A stretch of DNA of 26,924 nucleotides from Nitrospirota bacterium (GTDB taxonomy: Bacteria; Nitrospirota_A; Leptospirillia; Leptospirillales; Leptospirillaceae). Location of the stretch: contig JAKCCY010000025.1 in assembly GCA_021838765.1 (NCBI GenBank), forward strand, positions 1 to 26,924, in the 5' to 3' direction. This document shows, one piece after another, positions 16,616 through 24,933 of this stretch (positions within the stretch are counted from its first letter, which is position 1; each line of letters starts with the position of its first letter). The position numbers and the translations under genes are program-made. Below the pieces are notes generated by a model that did no database searches, was not told the DNA's origin, and was given only the letters and a program-made list of their open reading frames with translations.

Positions 16616-18970
16616 GTGACACAAGAATCTCCGACAGGGCCGGACGGACAGGATAACAGTCTCCCTCTAGCAGAAGACGCCGGTCCGGGGAAAGCCAAAA
16701 AACCTTCATTGCCACCCATTCTATCAGGACCGGCCGGCACAAAAAAGACTCTCTGGCTGATCCTGTCCACACTTGCCCTCGTTATTCTGGCCGTGGTCTG
16801 GGGATTCTCCCGCCACCTGGACACAATGCTCTCTCACCGCCTGAAGATCCTTGCCTCTCCCGGAGTTACCGTTTACTCCTCTTCTTTTTCCGTCTACCGG
16901 GGAGAAGAGATCACGCCATCCCTGATTCGACAACTGGAACCGGATACCAAAACACTGAACGTCCGAACAATCATTGTGACGGAAAATCATGCACCCCATA
17001 CTCAAGGAAGACAATTCAAGCTTGTTTTCTCCCGAAATCTCAGGTACCTGGTCGCCATCAGCCCCATTGAGGGGATCGCCTCCGGCCTCCCCCCCACAGA
17101 ATCGGTCCTCCTCCCTCCGGGATTTCTCGGAACCATCATCGACAAGACTCTTGCCCTGTATCGACCGATCACACTGGATCATGTCTCTGACAAAATGAAG
17201 ACCACACTCCTCGTCTCCGAAGACCGGAACTTTTACCAATCCCCCGCCCTTGACATCACAGGCATACTCCGGGCCTTCCTTCTGGATCTCCGCTCCCGGA
17301 CATTCCGGGAGGGGGGCAGCACGCTGACCCAGCAGGTAGTCAAGAATATCCTTCTCGGGCAACAGAAAACCATCGAACGAAAGTTCCTGGAAGTCCTTCT
17401 CGCTATCAAGCTCTCAAGAACCCACACACCCGACCAGATCCTGACCCTCTACCTCAATCACACCGAATGGGGCACCAGCGGTTCAGAGAGAATCATTGGA
17501 ATCGAAGCGGCCAGCGAGACCTTTTTCGGCCATTCGGCAAATCTCCTGAACTATCGTGAGTCAGCAACGCTTGCCGCCATTCTCAGGGCACCGAACCGGA
17601 ACAACCCCGTCCGGCACCCGAAAAGGGTCATCGCCATCAGGAACAGGATCCTGGAGAGCCTCGGAGAGACCGGGCACCTGAAAGGCAGGCTTCTTCAAAG
17701 GGATCTGAAAAGCCCTCTCGGAATTTCGGCCAGAATCCCAAAGCCGCCGGGCCCCTACTTCACATCCTGGGCCATCAAAACAATCGGCCCTCTTCCGGCG
17801 GGAGCCAGTGTCACGCTGACGATGGATCCTGTCCTCTCGGAAAAAGTCGATCAGATCGTGGCAGGAGACCTTCAACAGATCGATCGCATTATTCAGAAGC
17901 ACCATCCCCAAAAGCCACCCCTTGAAGCCTCCGCCATTGTCATGAATCCTCAGTCGGGGGCGATCCTTGCCCTGTCAGGAGGGGACTCCTTTCGACTGGC
18001 GCCGTTCAATCGCGCCATCATGGCCAAACGCCAACCGGCATCGCTATTCAAGATTGTTCCCTATATCGTTGCCCTCAATCCGCGAGGAGGCGGCCCCCCC
18101 CATGCCAATATCGAGACAGTCCTTTCAAACGATCCCATTGCCGTAACGGCCGGAGGCCATTTATGGCGCCCCAGGAATGCCGAAAAGATCGAAGACAGCA
18201 AAATCACCCTTGAAGAGGCCTTTACCCAGTCATTAAACCGTCCGATCCTCCATCTCGCGCGCATACTTTCGCCGGCGGAGATGGTCGCCACCGCCAGAAG
18301 CCTGGGGCTCGACACGCCGGATGCGGGAGACCTGCCTCTCTCCTGGCCACTTGGAGTGACGCCACAGACTCCCCTCCAGATAGCACGGGCTTATGCCGCT
18401 ATTGCCAACGGGGGATACGCAGTCACTCCCCATACAATTACCAGTATCCGTTCGGAAACAGGAACGCCGATCAAAAGCTTTCACCCGCTTCCTCCTGTTG
18501 TCCGCCGGGTTATCCCGGCCCAGACAGCCTACCTTGTCGGGGACCTCCTGCGAAGGACCGTCTCTTCAGGAACCGGGAGACCCCTGGCCCGATTCACAAA
18601 CCCGGATGGCTGGGGAGGAAAGACAGGAACGGCCAACAAGGGCCGGGACACCTGGTTCGTTGCGACAAGTCCATCACGGATCGTCGTTGTCTGGGCCGGG
18701 TACGACGACAACTCGCCGACATGGCGATTCGGTGCCACCCTTGCCCTTCCGATCGCCGGGAAAATCATCCGGCTCATGAATCTCACCCCGTCAATTCCGC
18801 CTCCGCCACCCGGGATACTGATGAACCTTGTGAAAACCGACTGCAATGCCCCTCCCCGGATGATCCCGTCGATCGAGGGGAACCCGATCAATTCATCCGA
18901 TTGCCAGGACACGGGGAAATCTCCCGGGCTCATGGACCAAATGGGGCTGTTTTTCAAAAAGATCTTCTAG
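16616..18970 (+). CDS. Bifunctional peptidoglycan synthase, PBP1B-like (GT51 + transpeptidase)
   Basis: The product is 784 residues from a GTG at 16616, with GGAG at 16601-16604 (11 nt, rather far). A cytosolic tail is followed by one membrane anchor (residues about 44-64). Residues 80-195 resemble the UB2H/regulatory part of PBP1B. The GT51 domain follows with catalytic Glu in SEDRNFY (about 202), EGGSTLTQQVVKNILL (232-247), RKFLEVLLAIKLSR and LTLYLNHTEWG. The transpeptidase has SLFK (nucleophile Ser 476, Lys 479), SLN (539-541) and KTGT (669-672). It polymerises lipid II and cross-links stem peptides at the inner membrane. In the first GT51 motif the usual His-x-Gly reads Ser-Pro-Ala. It is divergent from the BamE-like operon. 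Confidence 0.95.
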   Translation: MTQESPTGPDGQDNSLPLAEDAGPGKAKKPSLPPILSGPAGTKKTLWLILSTLALVILAVVWGFSRHLDTMLSHRLKILASPGVTVYSSSFSVYRGEEITPSLIRQLEPDTKTLNVRTIIVTENHAPHTQGRQFKLVFSRNLRYLVAISPIEGIASGLPPTESVLLPPGFLGTIIDKTLALYRPITLDHVSDKMKTTLLVSEDRNFYQSPALDITGILRAFLLDLRSRTFREGGSTLTQQVVKNILLGQQKTIERKFLEVLLAIKLSRTHTPDQILTLYLNHTEWGTSGSERIIGIEAASETFFGHSANLLNYRESATLAAILRAPNRNNPVRHPKRVIAIRNRILESLGETGHLKGRLLQRDLKSPLGISARIPKPPGPYFTSWAIKTIGPLPAGASVTLTMDPVLSEKVDQIVAGDLQQIDRIIQKHHPQKPPLEASAIVMNPQSGAILALSGGDSFRLAPFNRAIMAKRQPASLFKIVPYIVALNPRGGGPPHANIETVLSNDPIAVTAGGHLWRPRNAEKIEDSKITLEEAFTQSLNRPILHLARILSPAEMVATARSLGLDTPDAGDLPLSWPLGVTPQTPLQIARAYAAIANGGYAVTPHTITSIRSETGTPIKSFHPLPPVVRRVIPAQTAYLVGDLLRRTVSSGTGRPLARFTNPDGWGGKTGTANKGRDTWFVATSPSRIVVVWAGYDDNSPTWRFGATLALPIAGKIIRLMNLTPSIPPPPPGILMNLVKTDCNAPPRMIPSIEGNPINSSDCQDTGKSPGLMDQMGLFFKKIF

Positions 18971-19136
18971 CCAGCCGGACAGGGTACAGAAAAGAAGGGA
19001 GTTTTGGTCTAAAGAAATCCGGAATTTCTCCCTACGCTCTCTTTGCCGTTTTTCTGAAAATCAATTTCTGTTTTTTCGGATGAGTCCTGGCCTTGATTTT
19101 CATCGGTGTTTCGGTCAGAATGGGGAAAAATTGCAT
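18971..19136. other. Intergenic region with weak hairpin after PBP1B
   Basis: AGAAAT (19013-19018) and ATTTCT (19024-19029) form a short stem with loop CCGGA, roughly flanked by GGGAG and CTCCC. A T-rich stretch follows some 15 nt later, not directly. It may reduce read-through from the PBP gene into the tRNA. The rest holds the tRNA promoter. Confidence 0.3.
19093..19121 (+). promoter_or_regulatory. Candidate tRNA-Gln promoter
   Basis: TTGATT (19093-19098) and CAGAAT (19116-19121) are 17 bp apart, each matching 4 of 6 consensus bases. The expected start would be near 19128, about 9 nt before the mature tRNA 5' end, a normal distance. Confidence 0.45.
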
Positions 19137-19210
19137 TGGGGGATCGTCTAACGGCAGGACGACAGTCTCTGAATCTGTCTATCGGGGTTCGAGTCCCTGT
19201 CCCCCAGCCA
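19137..19210 (+). tRNA. tRNA-Gln (anticodon CUG), CCA encoded
   Basis: The cloverleaf folds by hand. Acceptor TGGGGGA (19137-19143) pairs with TCCCCCA (19200-19206), then discriminator G and genomic CCA (19208-19210). The D arm GTC...GAC lies at 19146-19160. The anticodon stem ACAGT/TCTGT holds the loop CTCTGAA with anticodon CTG at 19169-19171 and U33 before it. The T arm CGGGG-TTCGAGT-CCCTG closes the fold. The innermost anticodon-stem pair is a T-T mismatch. The gene is single and sits between PBP1B and fliM. Confidence 0.95.
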
Positions 19211-19294
19211 CCTCTTGAGCCACTTCTCTCATTTTTCTTCCTGGATCGCAATCTCCACTGCAAATACAGCTGGAAGAATCATTTGACTCCAGAA

Positions 19295-20332
19295 TCATAC
19301 CGGCGGGAGACTGAGCCCTTCTTCGCCATCCCCCTCCTGATAAATCGTTGGAGGCGGCACCCGTTTTTCGATACGGATGGCCCTGTTTCCCCTGTGGGTT
19401 CCCGGACGGGCCAGGAATTTCCTGATTCCTTCCACATGAATATCGATCGGGTCGCTGATATGGCGCTCCAGAGCAATCACGTCGCCCACTTTCCAGTCCA
19501 GAACCTCCCGAACTGTTCTGCTCGTTTTCCCCAGAATGGCCTGGATCCTGATCGGACTCGCCTCGATACGGTCCTTAAGCCTGGTCGTCCACAGGCTGTC
19601 GACTTCGAACTGGTCGCTCTGGAAACCGGTATAGAGCTTTTCCTTGATCGGTTCGATTGTGGAATAAGGAATACAGATATAGACAATGCGCCCCTGACCT
19701 TCAATCTCAAGCTTGTAAGCCAGGGTAATGACCATTTCCGTCGGAGCCACGATCGCCGCGAACTGGGGATTGATCTCCGAGCGGATGTAGGTCAGCGGCA
19801 TGCTGTAGACCGGTGCCCAGGCCTTTTCGAAGTCGTCGATGGCAAGATCCAGGATATTCCGGGTGATTCTGGCCTCGATCGGAGTAAAGTCTCTCCCTTC
19901 AACCTTCACATGTCCCCTGCCATTTCCACCAAAGATGTGATCCACGATGAGATAGACCAATCGTGCATCGATCACCAGGAGGATGTTTCTCCGAAGGGAT
20001 TCAAGCCGCAGTATGTTGATATTCGATGGCATCGGAAGTTTCCGGAGAAACTCCCCGAACTTAAGCATGTCGATTCCCTGCGGGGCAAATTCAATGTTCT
20101 TGCGGAGAGTTGCCGAAAGAGTCACCTGAAAAAATCGGGCAAAACGTTCGTTGATCACCTCGAGGGTCGGCATCCTTCCCCGGATGACCCTCTCCTGGCT
20201 GGCCAGATTGTAAAGATGGGTATCGCCATCTTCGGGCTTTTCCTTCCCGGACCCCTCGGTATCGATATCTCCATCCGAAAGCCCCCTCAAAAGGGCATTG
20301 ACCTCATCCTGGGAAAGGATACTTTCAGCCAT
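19295..20332 (-). CDS. fliM: Flagellar motor switch protein FliM
   Basis: The product is 345 residues from the ATG at 20332-20330. AGGAGG lies about 10 nt upstream, and the N-terminus then reads MAESILSQDEVNALLRGL, which contains the conserved CheY-P-binding segment (LSQDEVNALL). The middle domain (YNLASQERVIRGRMPTLE, FARFFQVTLS, NILRLESLRRNILLVIDARL, FGGNGRG) is the CheC-like part that binds FliG. The C-terminal SpoA domain (SPIRIQAILGKTSRTVREVL, GDVIALER) contacts FliN. FliM is a C-ring component that sets the direction of rotation. No other flagellar structural gene is in the window. The gene is divergent from a chemoreceptor across a palindromic region with sigma-28-like boxes. Confidence 0.97.
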   Translation of the reverse strand: MAESILSQDEVNALLRGLSDGDIDTEGSGKEKPEDGDTHLYNLASQERVIRGRMPTLEVINERFARFFQVTLSATLRKNIEFAPQGIDMLKFGEFLRKLPMPSNINILRLESLRRNILLVIDARLVYLIVDHIFGGNGRGHVKVEGRDFTPIEARITRNILDLAIDDFEKAWAPVYSMPLTYIRSEINPQFAAIVAPTEMVITLAYKLEIEGQGRIVYICIPYSTIEPIKEKLYTGFQSDQFEVDSLWTTRLKDRIEASPIRIQAILGKTSRTVREVLDWKVGDVIALERHISDPIDIHVEGIRKFLARPGTHRGNRAIRIEKRVPPPTIYQEGDGEEGLSLPPV

Positions 20333-20388
20333 GGTCGACTTTCCTCCTGGGTAACAGCAGATTAAACACAGAAACATCCGACTAAAGC

Positions 20389-20454
20389 TATAATCTCTTA
20401 TCGGCAGGGCGGTGGCAATCATGCATATCCGGAAACAGCCGATAAGAGACTATA
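20389..20454. promoter_or_regulatory. Inverted repeat with outward GCCGATAA boxes between fliM and chemoreceptor
   Basis: The left arm 20389-20405 (TATAATCTCTTATCGGC) is the reverse complement of the right arm 20438-20454 (GCCGATAAGAGACTATA) with one mismatch in 17 bp, around a 32-bp centre. The right arm starts with GCCGATAA on the plus strand (20438-20445), pointing to the chemoreceptor. The left arm gives GCCGATAA on the minus strand (20405-20398), pointing to fliM. GCCGATAA is the known -10 consensus of flagellar sigma-28 promoters. No good TAAAGTTT-like -35 is found at 11 bp. The left arm also contains a perfect TATAAT (20389-20394) on the plus strand. The repeat may be a pair of divergent promoters or a regulator site. 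Confidence 0.5.
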
Positions 20455-20546
20455 GGGAGCCGGAACAATCTTCTCCGATCGAATCACCTGTAGCTTCCGC
20501 CATCAAATGCGCTCAGGCGGTTCGGGTGTTTTCTTTTTTGAAAAAT

Positions 20547-20561
20547 CAGGATAAAATCCTG
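20547..20561 (+). repeat. Short perfect palindrome in the chemoreceptor leader
   Basis: CAGGAT-AAA-ATCCTG is a perfect 6-bp stem with a 3-nt centre, 62 bp before the chemoreceptor ATG. It contains TAAAAT (20552-20557), which could serve as a -10 box, but no matching -35 is seen. It could also be a small operator. Confidence 0.3.
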
Positions 20562-20622
20562 TCCGATCCAAATAATTGATTCTTGATCAAAAAAACGGAA
20601 CATCATTCAGAAAGGGCTTCCC

Positions 20623-21762
20623 ATGTTCTTCAACCGATCCTCGAAATCCCCCTCTGAAGCAGCCCCTGAAAAGAACGTTTCACCCTCATACAGACCCCCG
20701 GCAAGGGAAGTCTTTCCTGAACGGACCATCGCGAATGAAGACAACAACAAGGTCACCGATCTCGAATCCCTGATCAGACTCTCCCCCGACTCGATCGCCA
20801 ATATCCTGCACGCCACACAGACTGACGGGATTGCGATCGCGACTCCGGATATGGGAACGGGAAAAGACGGCAACAGGATCATTTACATGAACAACCGGAT
20901 GAAAGAGATCGTCGAGCTGATGAAGTCCGACCTCAAGTCTCACTTTGGCATTACTCCTGCGGATGTGATGGGCGGATCCATTCACCGCTTCCATGAACAT
21001 CCGGACAGGATCAGGGGAATTCTCGAGACCCTGAAGCCAGGAGAGATCCGCTTCAACCAGATCATTCCCGTCGGCAACATGCGCATTTCCTCCGTCTCGA
21101 CAGTTCTGACCGATCCCCAGGGAAAAAAAATTGCTTACGCAACCATTTTCACCGACGTATCGGCAAAAGAGCATATCGGCGATCTTTCAAAGACAACACG
21201 GGAGATATCCGCCAAGGTCGAAGAGGTCGTCCACAAGCTTGAGAACCTGAGCCAACGGGCCGACAGCGGAAAGGAAGTCATCCTCTCCATGTCCCGTGGA
21301 GTGCTCGAAAACGAAGGCGCCATGCAACAGCTCGGCGATGTCGTCGGACTTCTGGGGAAGCGCTCGGGAGAAATTGGTTCCATCCTCGAAACCATCAGCC
21401 AGATAGCCTCACAGACCAACCTTCTGGCATTGAACGCCGCCATCGAAGCGGCAAGAGCCGGTGAGCAGGGACGCGGGTTTGCCGTTGTTGCCGACGAAGT
21501 CAGGAAACTTGCAGAACGGACGGCCAAGGCCACCAAGGAAATCGAGGGGACCATCCGGATGGTCCAGGAAGAAACCAGAAAAACGGTCCATCTCCTCGAT
21601 GAAAGCCGGCAAAGGGCCAGCAAGAACAAGGAACTCGCCAATCAGACCGACAATGTCCTTGCAGAGATCCAGACAGGCCACAAGATCCTTCTTGAGGCCA
21701 TGCACCAGATTACGGAAGCAACCATGACCCAGGAAAAGTCGATCGACCGCTACATCACGTAA
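20623..21762 (+). CDS. Soluble PAS-domain methyl-accepting chemotaxis protein
   Basis: The product is 379 residues from the ATG at 20623, with AAAGGG at 20611-20616 six nt upstream. There is no transmembrane segment or HAMP domain, so the receptor should be cytosolic. Residues about 50-182 form a PAS-like sensor ([53 protein letters not shown]). The rest is a coiled-coil signalling domain with the receptor hairpin tip [20 protein letters not shown] (residues 261-280) and [18 protein letters not shown], which contacts CheA and CheW. The RFHEHP sequence recurs in redox or energy-taxis PAS receptors, so an internal energy or metabolite signal is likely (inference). The signalling part is short. 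The gene is divergent from fliM, so both may be under flagellar control. Confidence 0.92.
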   Translation: MFFNRSSKSPSEAAPEKNVSPSYRPPAREVFPERTIANEDNNKVTDLESLIRLSPDSIANILHATQTDGIAIATPDMGTGKDGNRIIYMNNRMKEIVELMKSDLKSHFGITPADVMGGSIHRFHEHPDRIRGILETLKPGEIRFNQIIPVGNMRISSVSTVLTDPQGKKIAYATIFTDVSAKEHIGDLSKTTREISAKVEEVVHKLENLSQRADSGKEVILSMSRGVLENEGAMQQLGDVVGLLGKRSGEIGSILETISQIASQTNLLALNAAIEAARAGEQGRGFAVVADEVRKLAERTAKATKEIEGTIRMVQEETRKTVHLLDESRQRASKNKELANQTDNVLAEIQTGHKILLEAMHQITEATMTQEKSIDRYIT

Positions 21763-21821
21763 AAAAATCGGGGAATCGATTCAAAGGACTCCCGCGCGCC
21801 GGAAAAGACAGAACGGCGGCG

Positions 21822-22964
21822 CTACTCCCCAAAGAGGCCGCCGTGGCTTCTCCGGCTCTCTCCCATATGATCCCTCATGATCACCAGGTCTCCCGGATGG
21901 AGACCGCCGCCGGTGACAACCGAGCGAATCCCGTCCGTTTCTCCGACAGACACCGGGACCGCCTCGACATGGTTGTCCTTCAACCGGAAAACAATCGACT
22001 GATGCTTGAACCTGGAAAGGTCGATCCCCTTGAGGTAGGCGGGGTCCGGACGATAGACAAGCGCCGCGTTTGAGATCAGAGGCTTTCCGGAGACAACGCC
22101 GACATGGATCGTCACGAGGGCGGTCATGCCTGGTTTAAGGGCCAGGTCAGGATTTGAAACGCGACTGATGACATCGTAGGTCACAACATGATTGACCGTT
22201 CTCGGATGGACCCGCACCATCGTCACTATTCCGGAAAAGGTTCGACCAGGCCAGGCTGGAACTGAAAATGTCACCGACTCCCCGTCTCTTATCGCCCCGA
22301 TATCCGATTCCGAAACTCTTGTATCAAGGCGCATCAGGGAAAGATCCTCCGCAATCGTGAAAAGGCGGGGCGTTTTAAAGGCCGAGGTGACCGTCTGGCC
22401 GATCTGGACCCTTCTTTCGATCACAATGCCATCGATCGGCGAAAGGATGGTTGTATAGCGGAGATTGGCCTTTGCAAGGTTCAGGCGGGCAATACTCTGG
22501 CTTCTTGTGGCCTGGTCCATCGAAAGCTTGGCCTTGTCCTGATCATAAATGTTTTCGGCAATAATGTGTCTTTTGAAAAGATCGGCATCCCTTGCAAGAG
22601 AAAGACGGTCAAGAGCGATCTGGGTCTCGATTTTCGAAAGATTGGACTGCGCTTCCGCCACCTGGGCCCGATAGATGGAAGGATCGATCTGGGCCAGGAC
22701 TTCTCCTTTGTGAACATGCTGATTATGGCGTCCTTCGACCTCGGTGATGATCCCGCTGACCTGGGTCCCGACATGAACCGTTTTCATCGCCTTAAGCCGT
22801 CCGGTCGCCGTCACCTTGATCTCAAGCGTACCGGTTTCAAGAGGCTCAAGGACAAACTTCCCCGAGAGATCCTTGTCTCCGGAGCCTTTGAAAAAGAAAA
22901 CGGCAAAAGAAGCGCCAAGAACAAGCAGGACAATCGCAAGCCAGAACCTTTTTTTTCCGGACAT
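21822..22964 (-). CDS. MacA-like periplasmic membrane-fusion protein of an ABC exporter
   Basis: The product is 380 residues from the ATG at 22964-22962, with AAGGA 7 nt upstream. Upstream in-frame codons overlap the permease gene and were rejected. One N-terminal membrane anchor (residues about 7-26) is followed by the first half of the lipoyl domain (VGTQVSGIITEVEGRHNQHV, 65-84), a coiled-coil hairpin (about 97-165), the second lipoyl half (LSPIDGIVIERRVQIGQTV, 174-192), and beta-barrel and membrane-proximal domains. This is the HlyD/MacA adaptor layout linking an inner-membrane ABC pump to an outer-membrane TolC-type duct. No TolC gene is in the window. It lies 25 bp downstream of the permease gene. 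Confidence 0.92.
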   Translation of the reverse strand: MSGKKRFWLAIVLLVLGASFAVFFFKGSGDKDLSGKFVLEPLETGTLEIKVTATGRLKAMKTVHVGTQVSGIITEVEGRHNQHVHKGEVLAQIDPSIYRAQVAEAQSNLSKIETQIALDRLSLARDADLFKRHIIAENIYDQDKAKLSMDQATRSQSIARLNLAKANLRYTTILSPIDGIVIERRVQIGQTVTSAFKTPRLFTIAEDLSLMRLDTRVSESDIGAIRDGESVTFSVPAWPGRTFSGIVTMVRVHPRTVNHVVTYDVISRVSNPDLALKPGMTALVTIHVGVVSGKPLISNAALVYRPDPAYLKGIDLSRFKHQSIVFRLKDNHVEAVPVSVGETDGIRSVVTGGGLHPGDLVIMRDHMGESRRSHGGLFGE

Positions 22965-22989
22965 ACCCCAATCCTTGTCTTTTAACGTG

Positions 22990-24198
22990 TTACTCGTAAC
23001 GAAGAGCCGACATCGGATCAAGTCTCGCTGCCAAAACCGCGGGATACAGCCCGAACAATATTCCAAGAAGAGCCGAAAAGATCACCGAACCGAAGGTCAG
23101 GAAAAGAGGAACAGGCGCGGGCCAGCCCGTCAAATAGCGTACCAGCCCGATTCCCGAGATGGCCAGCACTGCGCCGAATATCCCGCCGAGAAAGGACAGG
23201 ACGGCGCTTTCCGTCAGAAACTGCAGAAGGATATCTCCTGGCGTGGCGCCAATGGCCATTCTGATACCGATCTCCTTCGTCCGCTCCCGAACCGATACCA
23301 GCATGATATTCATGATGCCCACACCCCCGACAACCAGGGAGATTGAGGCAATGGCCACCAGAAGGATAGTCAGGATCATGGCCAGTCGGTTGGCCATCTG
23401 GGCCATGTCACTCATGGGGTGAACCGAAAAATCCACCTTCCCGTTGTCGGGAATATGATGGCGTATACGAAGAAGGGCAACAATCTCCCTCTTGGCTTCG
23501 TCCATCCGCGCAACAGAAACCGCCGAGGCCAGAATGACCCCAAGGTAGTCCACGCCCATAATCTGGCTCTGGAGCGTGGTAATGGGAACAATCACCATAT
23601 CATCCTGGTTCATTCCCATGGGGGATTGTCCCTTCGGGGAAAGAACCCCGATGACCTTGAACGGGGAATGGTTGATGCGGATCCATTGCCCAACCGGATT
23701 TTGTGCTCCGAAAAGCTTTCTCGCGACAAGTCCCCCGAGAACGGCAAGACGGTTCATCGACATGACATCCCTGTGAGAAAAGAAACCGCCGGAGGACAGC
23801 TCCCAGTTCCGGATCGCCAGATATCCGGACTGAGTCCCCATCACCACCGTCGACCAGTTCGCGCTTGACGAAACAATCTGGGCCGCGGTCCGCAAGGCTC
23901 CGGAGTCGCCCAGGATGGCCGGACAACCCGCGGCGATCGCCCTCGCGTCATCAAGCGTCAGCGTCGTATCGGTCCCTCCCCCCACCTGCGCCCCTGAATC
24001 AGTCACCGATCCGGGGATCACGATCAGGAGATTGGGGCCGAGGCTCGAAATGGAGCGGAGAATCAGATGTCGGGCACCCATCCCCATGCTGACAAGAAGA
24101 ATCACCGACGCCACCCCGATCAAGATCCCGCTCATCGTCAGGAAAGAGCGGACGGGATTTCTGAGAAGCGCCCTCAGTCCATTTTCGACAAGCCTCAT
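22990..24198 (-). CDS. MacB/FtsX-type ABC exporter permease
   Basis: The product is 402 residues and its ATG overlaps the stop of the ATPase gene as ATGA (24198-24195), a coupled start. The topology is of the MacB type: TM1 near residues 17-40 (RSFLTMSGILIGVASVILLV), a large periplasmic MacB-PCD domain (about 50-265), then three C-terminal membrane helices. Between them is the cytosolic coupling segment SVRERTKEIGIRMAIGATPG, which contacts the ATPase, and the protein ends with ARLDPMSALRYE, a classic MacB terminus. Unlike E. coli MacB, the ATPase is a separate protein. Such mechanotransmission pumps export macrolides, peptides or lipopeptides from the periplasm. The substrate here is unknown. 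Confidence 0.93.
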   Translation of the reverse strand: MRLVENGLRALLRNPVRSFLTMSGILIGVASVILLVSMGMGARHLILRSISSLGPNLLIVIPGSVTDSGAQVGGGTDTTLTLDDARAIAAGCPAILGDSGALRTAAQIVSSSANWSTVVMGTQSGYLAIRNWELSSGGFFSHRDVMSMNRLAVLGGLVARKLFGAQNPVGQWIRINHSPFKVIGVLSPKGQSPMGMNQDDMVIVPITTLQSQIMGVDYLGVILASAVSVARMDEAKREIVALLRIRHHIPDNGKVDFSVHPMSDMAQMANRLAMILTILLVAIASISLVVGGVGIMNIMLVSVRERTKEIGIRMAIGATPGDILLQFLTESAVLSFLGGIFGAVLAISGIGLVRYLTGWPAPVPLFLTFGSVIFSALLGILFGLYPAVLAARLDPMSALRYE

Positions 24199-24923
24199 CC
24201 TCTACCCCCCGATCCGGAGAGCACTCCGTCTTTGACCCGGACCCAGCGGCCAGCCCGGGATGAAACCCCCGGATCGTGCGTCACAAGGACCAGAGTGAAA
24301 CCGACAGAAGCCCGAAGTTCTGAAAGAAGGTCGAGAATGGCCCCCGCCGACTGGCTGTCCAGGTTGCCGGTAGGCTCGTCGGCCAGAACAAGTCCGGGGC
24401 TGGTCACAAGAGCCCGGGCGATGGCAACACGCTGCTGCTGCCCTCCCGATAGCTGGGAAGGATAGTGCAGCTCCCTTCCGGAAAGCCCGACACGATGAAG
24501 AAGACTCCTGGCCATCTCCCTTGACTCCCGCTTGGAGACAACGTTCGGAGATTTCCGGTAGAGAAATGGCATCTCCACATTTTCAAGGGCGGTCGTGCGT
24601 GAAATCAACTGGAAATTCTGGAATACGAATCCGATATGGCGGTTTCTGAAAAAGGCGCGTTCCTTCATCGACAATTGCGATGTCGGCCGGTTGTCGAGAT
24701 AGACCTCTCCGGTGGTGGGACGATCGAGAAGACCCAGGAGGTGAAGGAGTGTGGACTTTCCGGAACCGGAAGAACCCTCAAGCGCCAAAAACTCGCCCGG
24801 AGCGACGGACAGATCTATCCCGGACAGCGCTCCGACCCATTCCTCCCCGACCTGGAATCTTTTGGTGACATTGACAAGCCGGGCTTCAACCCCGCTTGGG
24901 GGCCTGTTCCCTGATTGCGACAC
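24195..24923 (-). CDS. ABC exporter ATPase, MacB/LolD type
   Basis: The product is 242 residues from a GTG at 24923-24921, with only a weak ribosome-binding site (GAAAG). All nucleotide-binding motifs are intact: Walker A GSSGSGKST (residues 50-58), Q-loop VFQNFQL, signature LSGGQQQR (158-165), Walker B LVLADEPTGNLD (178-189) and switch His in VTHDP. The sequence DEPTGNLDS and the overall length are typical of LolD/MacB/FtsE-like ATPases that drive permeases with large periplasmic domains. The gene starts 10 bp after the ppa stop and overlaps the permease gene by 4 bp, so ppa, ATPase, permease and fusion protein probably form one transcript. Confidence 0.95.
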   Translation of the reverse strand: MSQSGNRPPSGVEARLVNVTKRFQVGEEWVGALSGIDLSVAPGEFLALEGSSGSGKSTLLHLLGLLDRPTTGEVYLDNRPTSQLSMKERAFFRNRHIGFVFQNFQLISRTTALENVEMPFLYRKSPNVVSKRESREMARSLLHRVGLSGRELHYPSQLSGGQQQRVAIARALVTSPGLVLADEPTGNLDSQSAGAILDLLSELRASVGFTLVLVTHDPGVSSRAGRWVRVKDGVLSGSGGRG

Positions 24924-24933
24924 TGATTTTCTT

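Noticed and set aside
19106..20365. A 419-codon plus-strand open frame covering fliM and the tRNA
   Set aside because: It is antisense to a clear fliM gene, begins before the tRNA and reads through it, and shows no protein-family features. It is a codon-bias shadow.
21796..21822. GC-rich hairpin (GCGCCG/CGGCGC) after the chemoreceptor as a terminator
   Set aside because: It has no T-tract on either strand and overlaps the stop of the fusion-protein gene. It is too weak to call.
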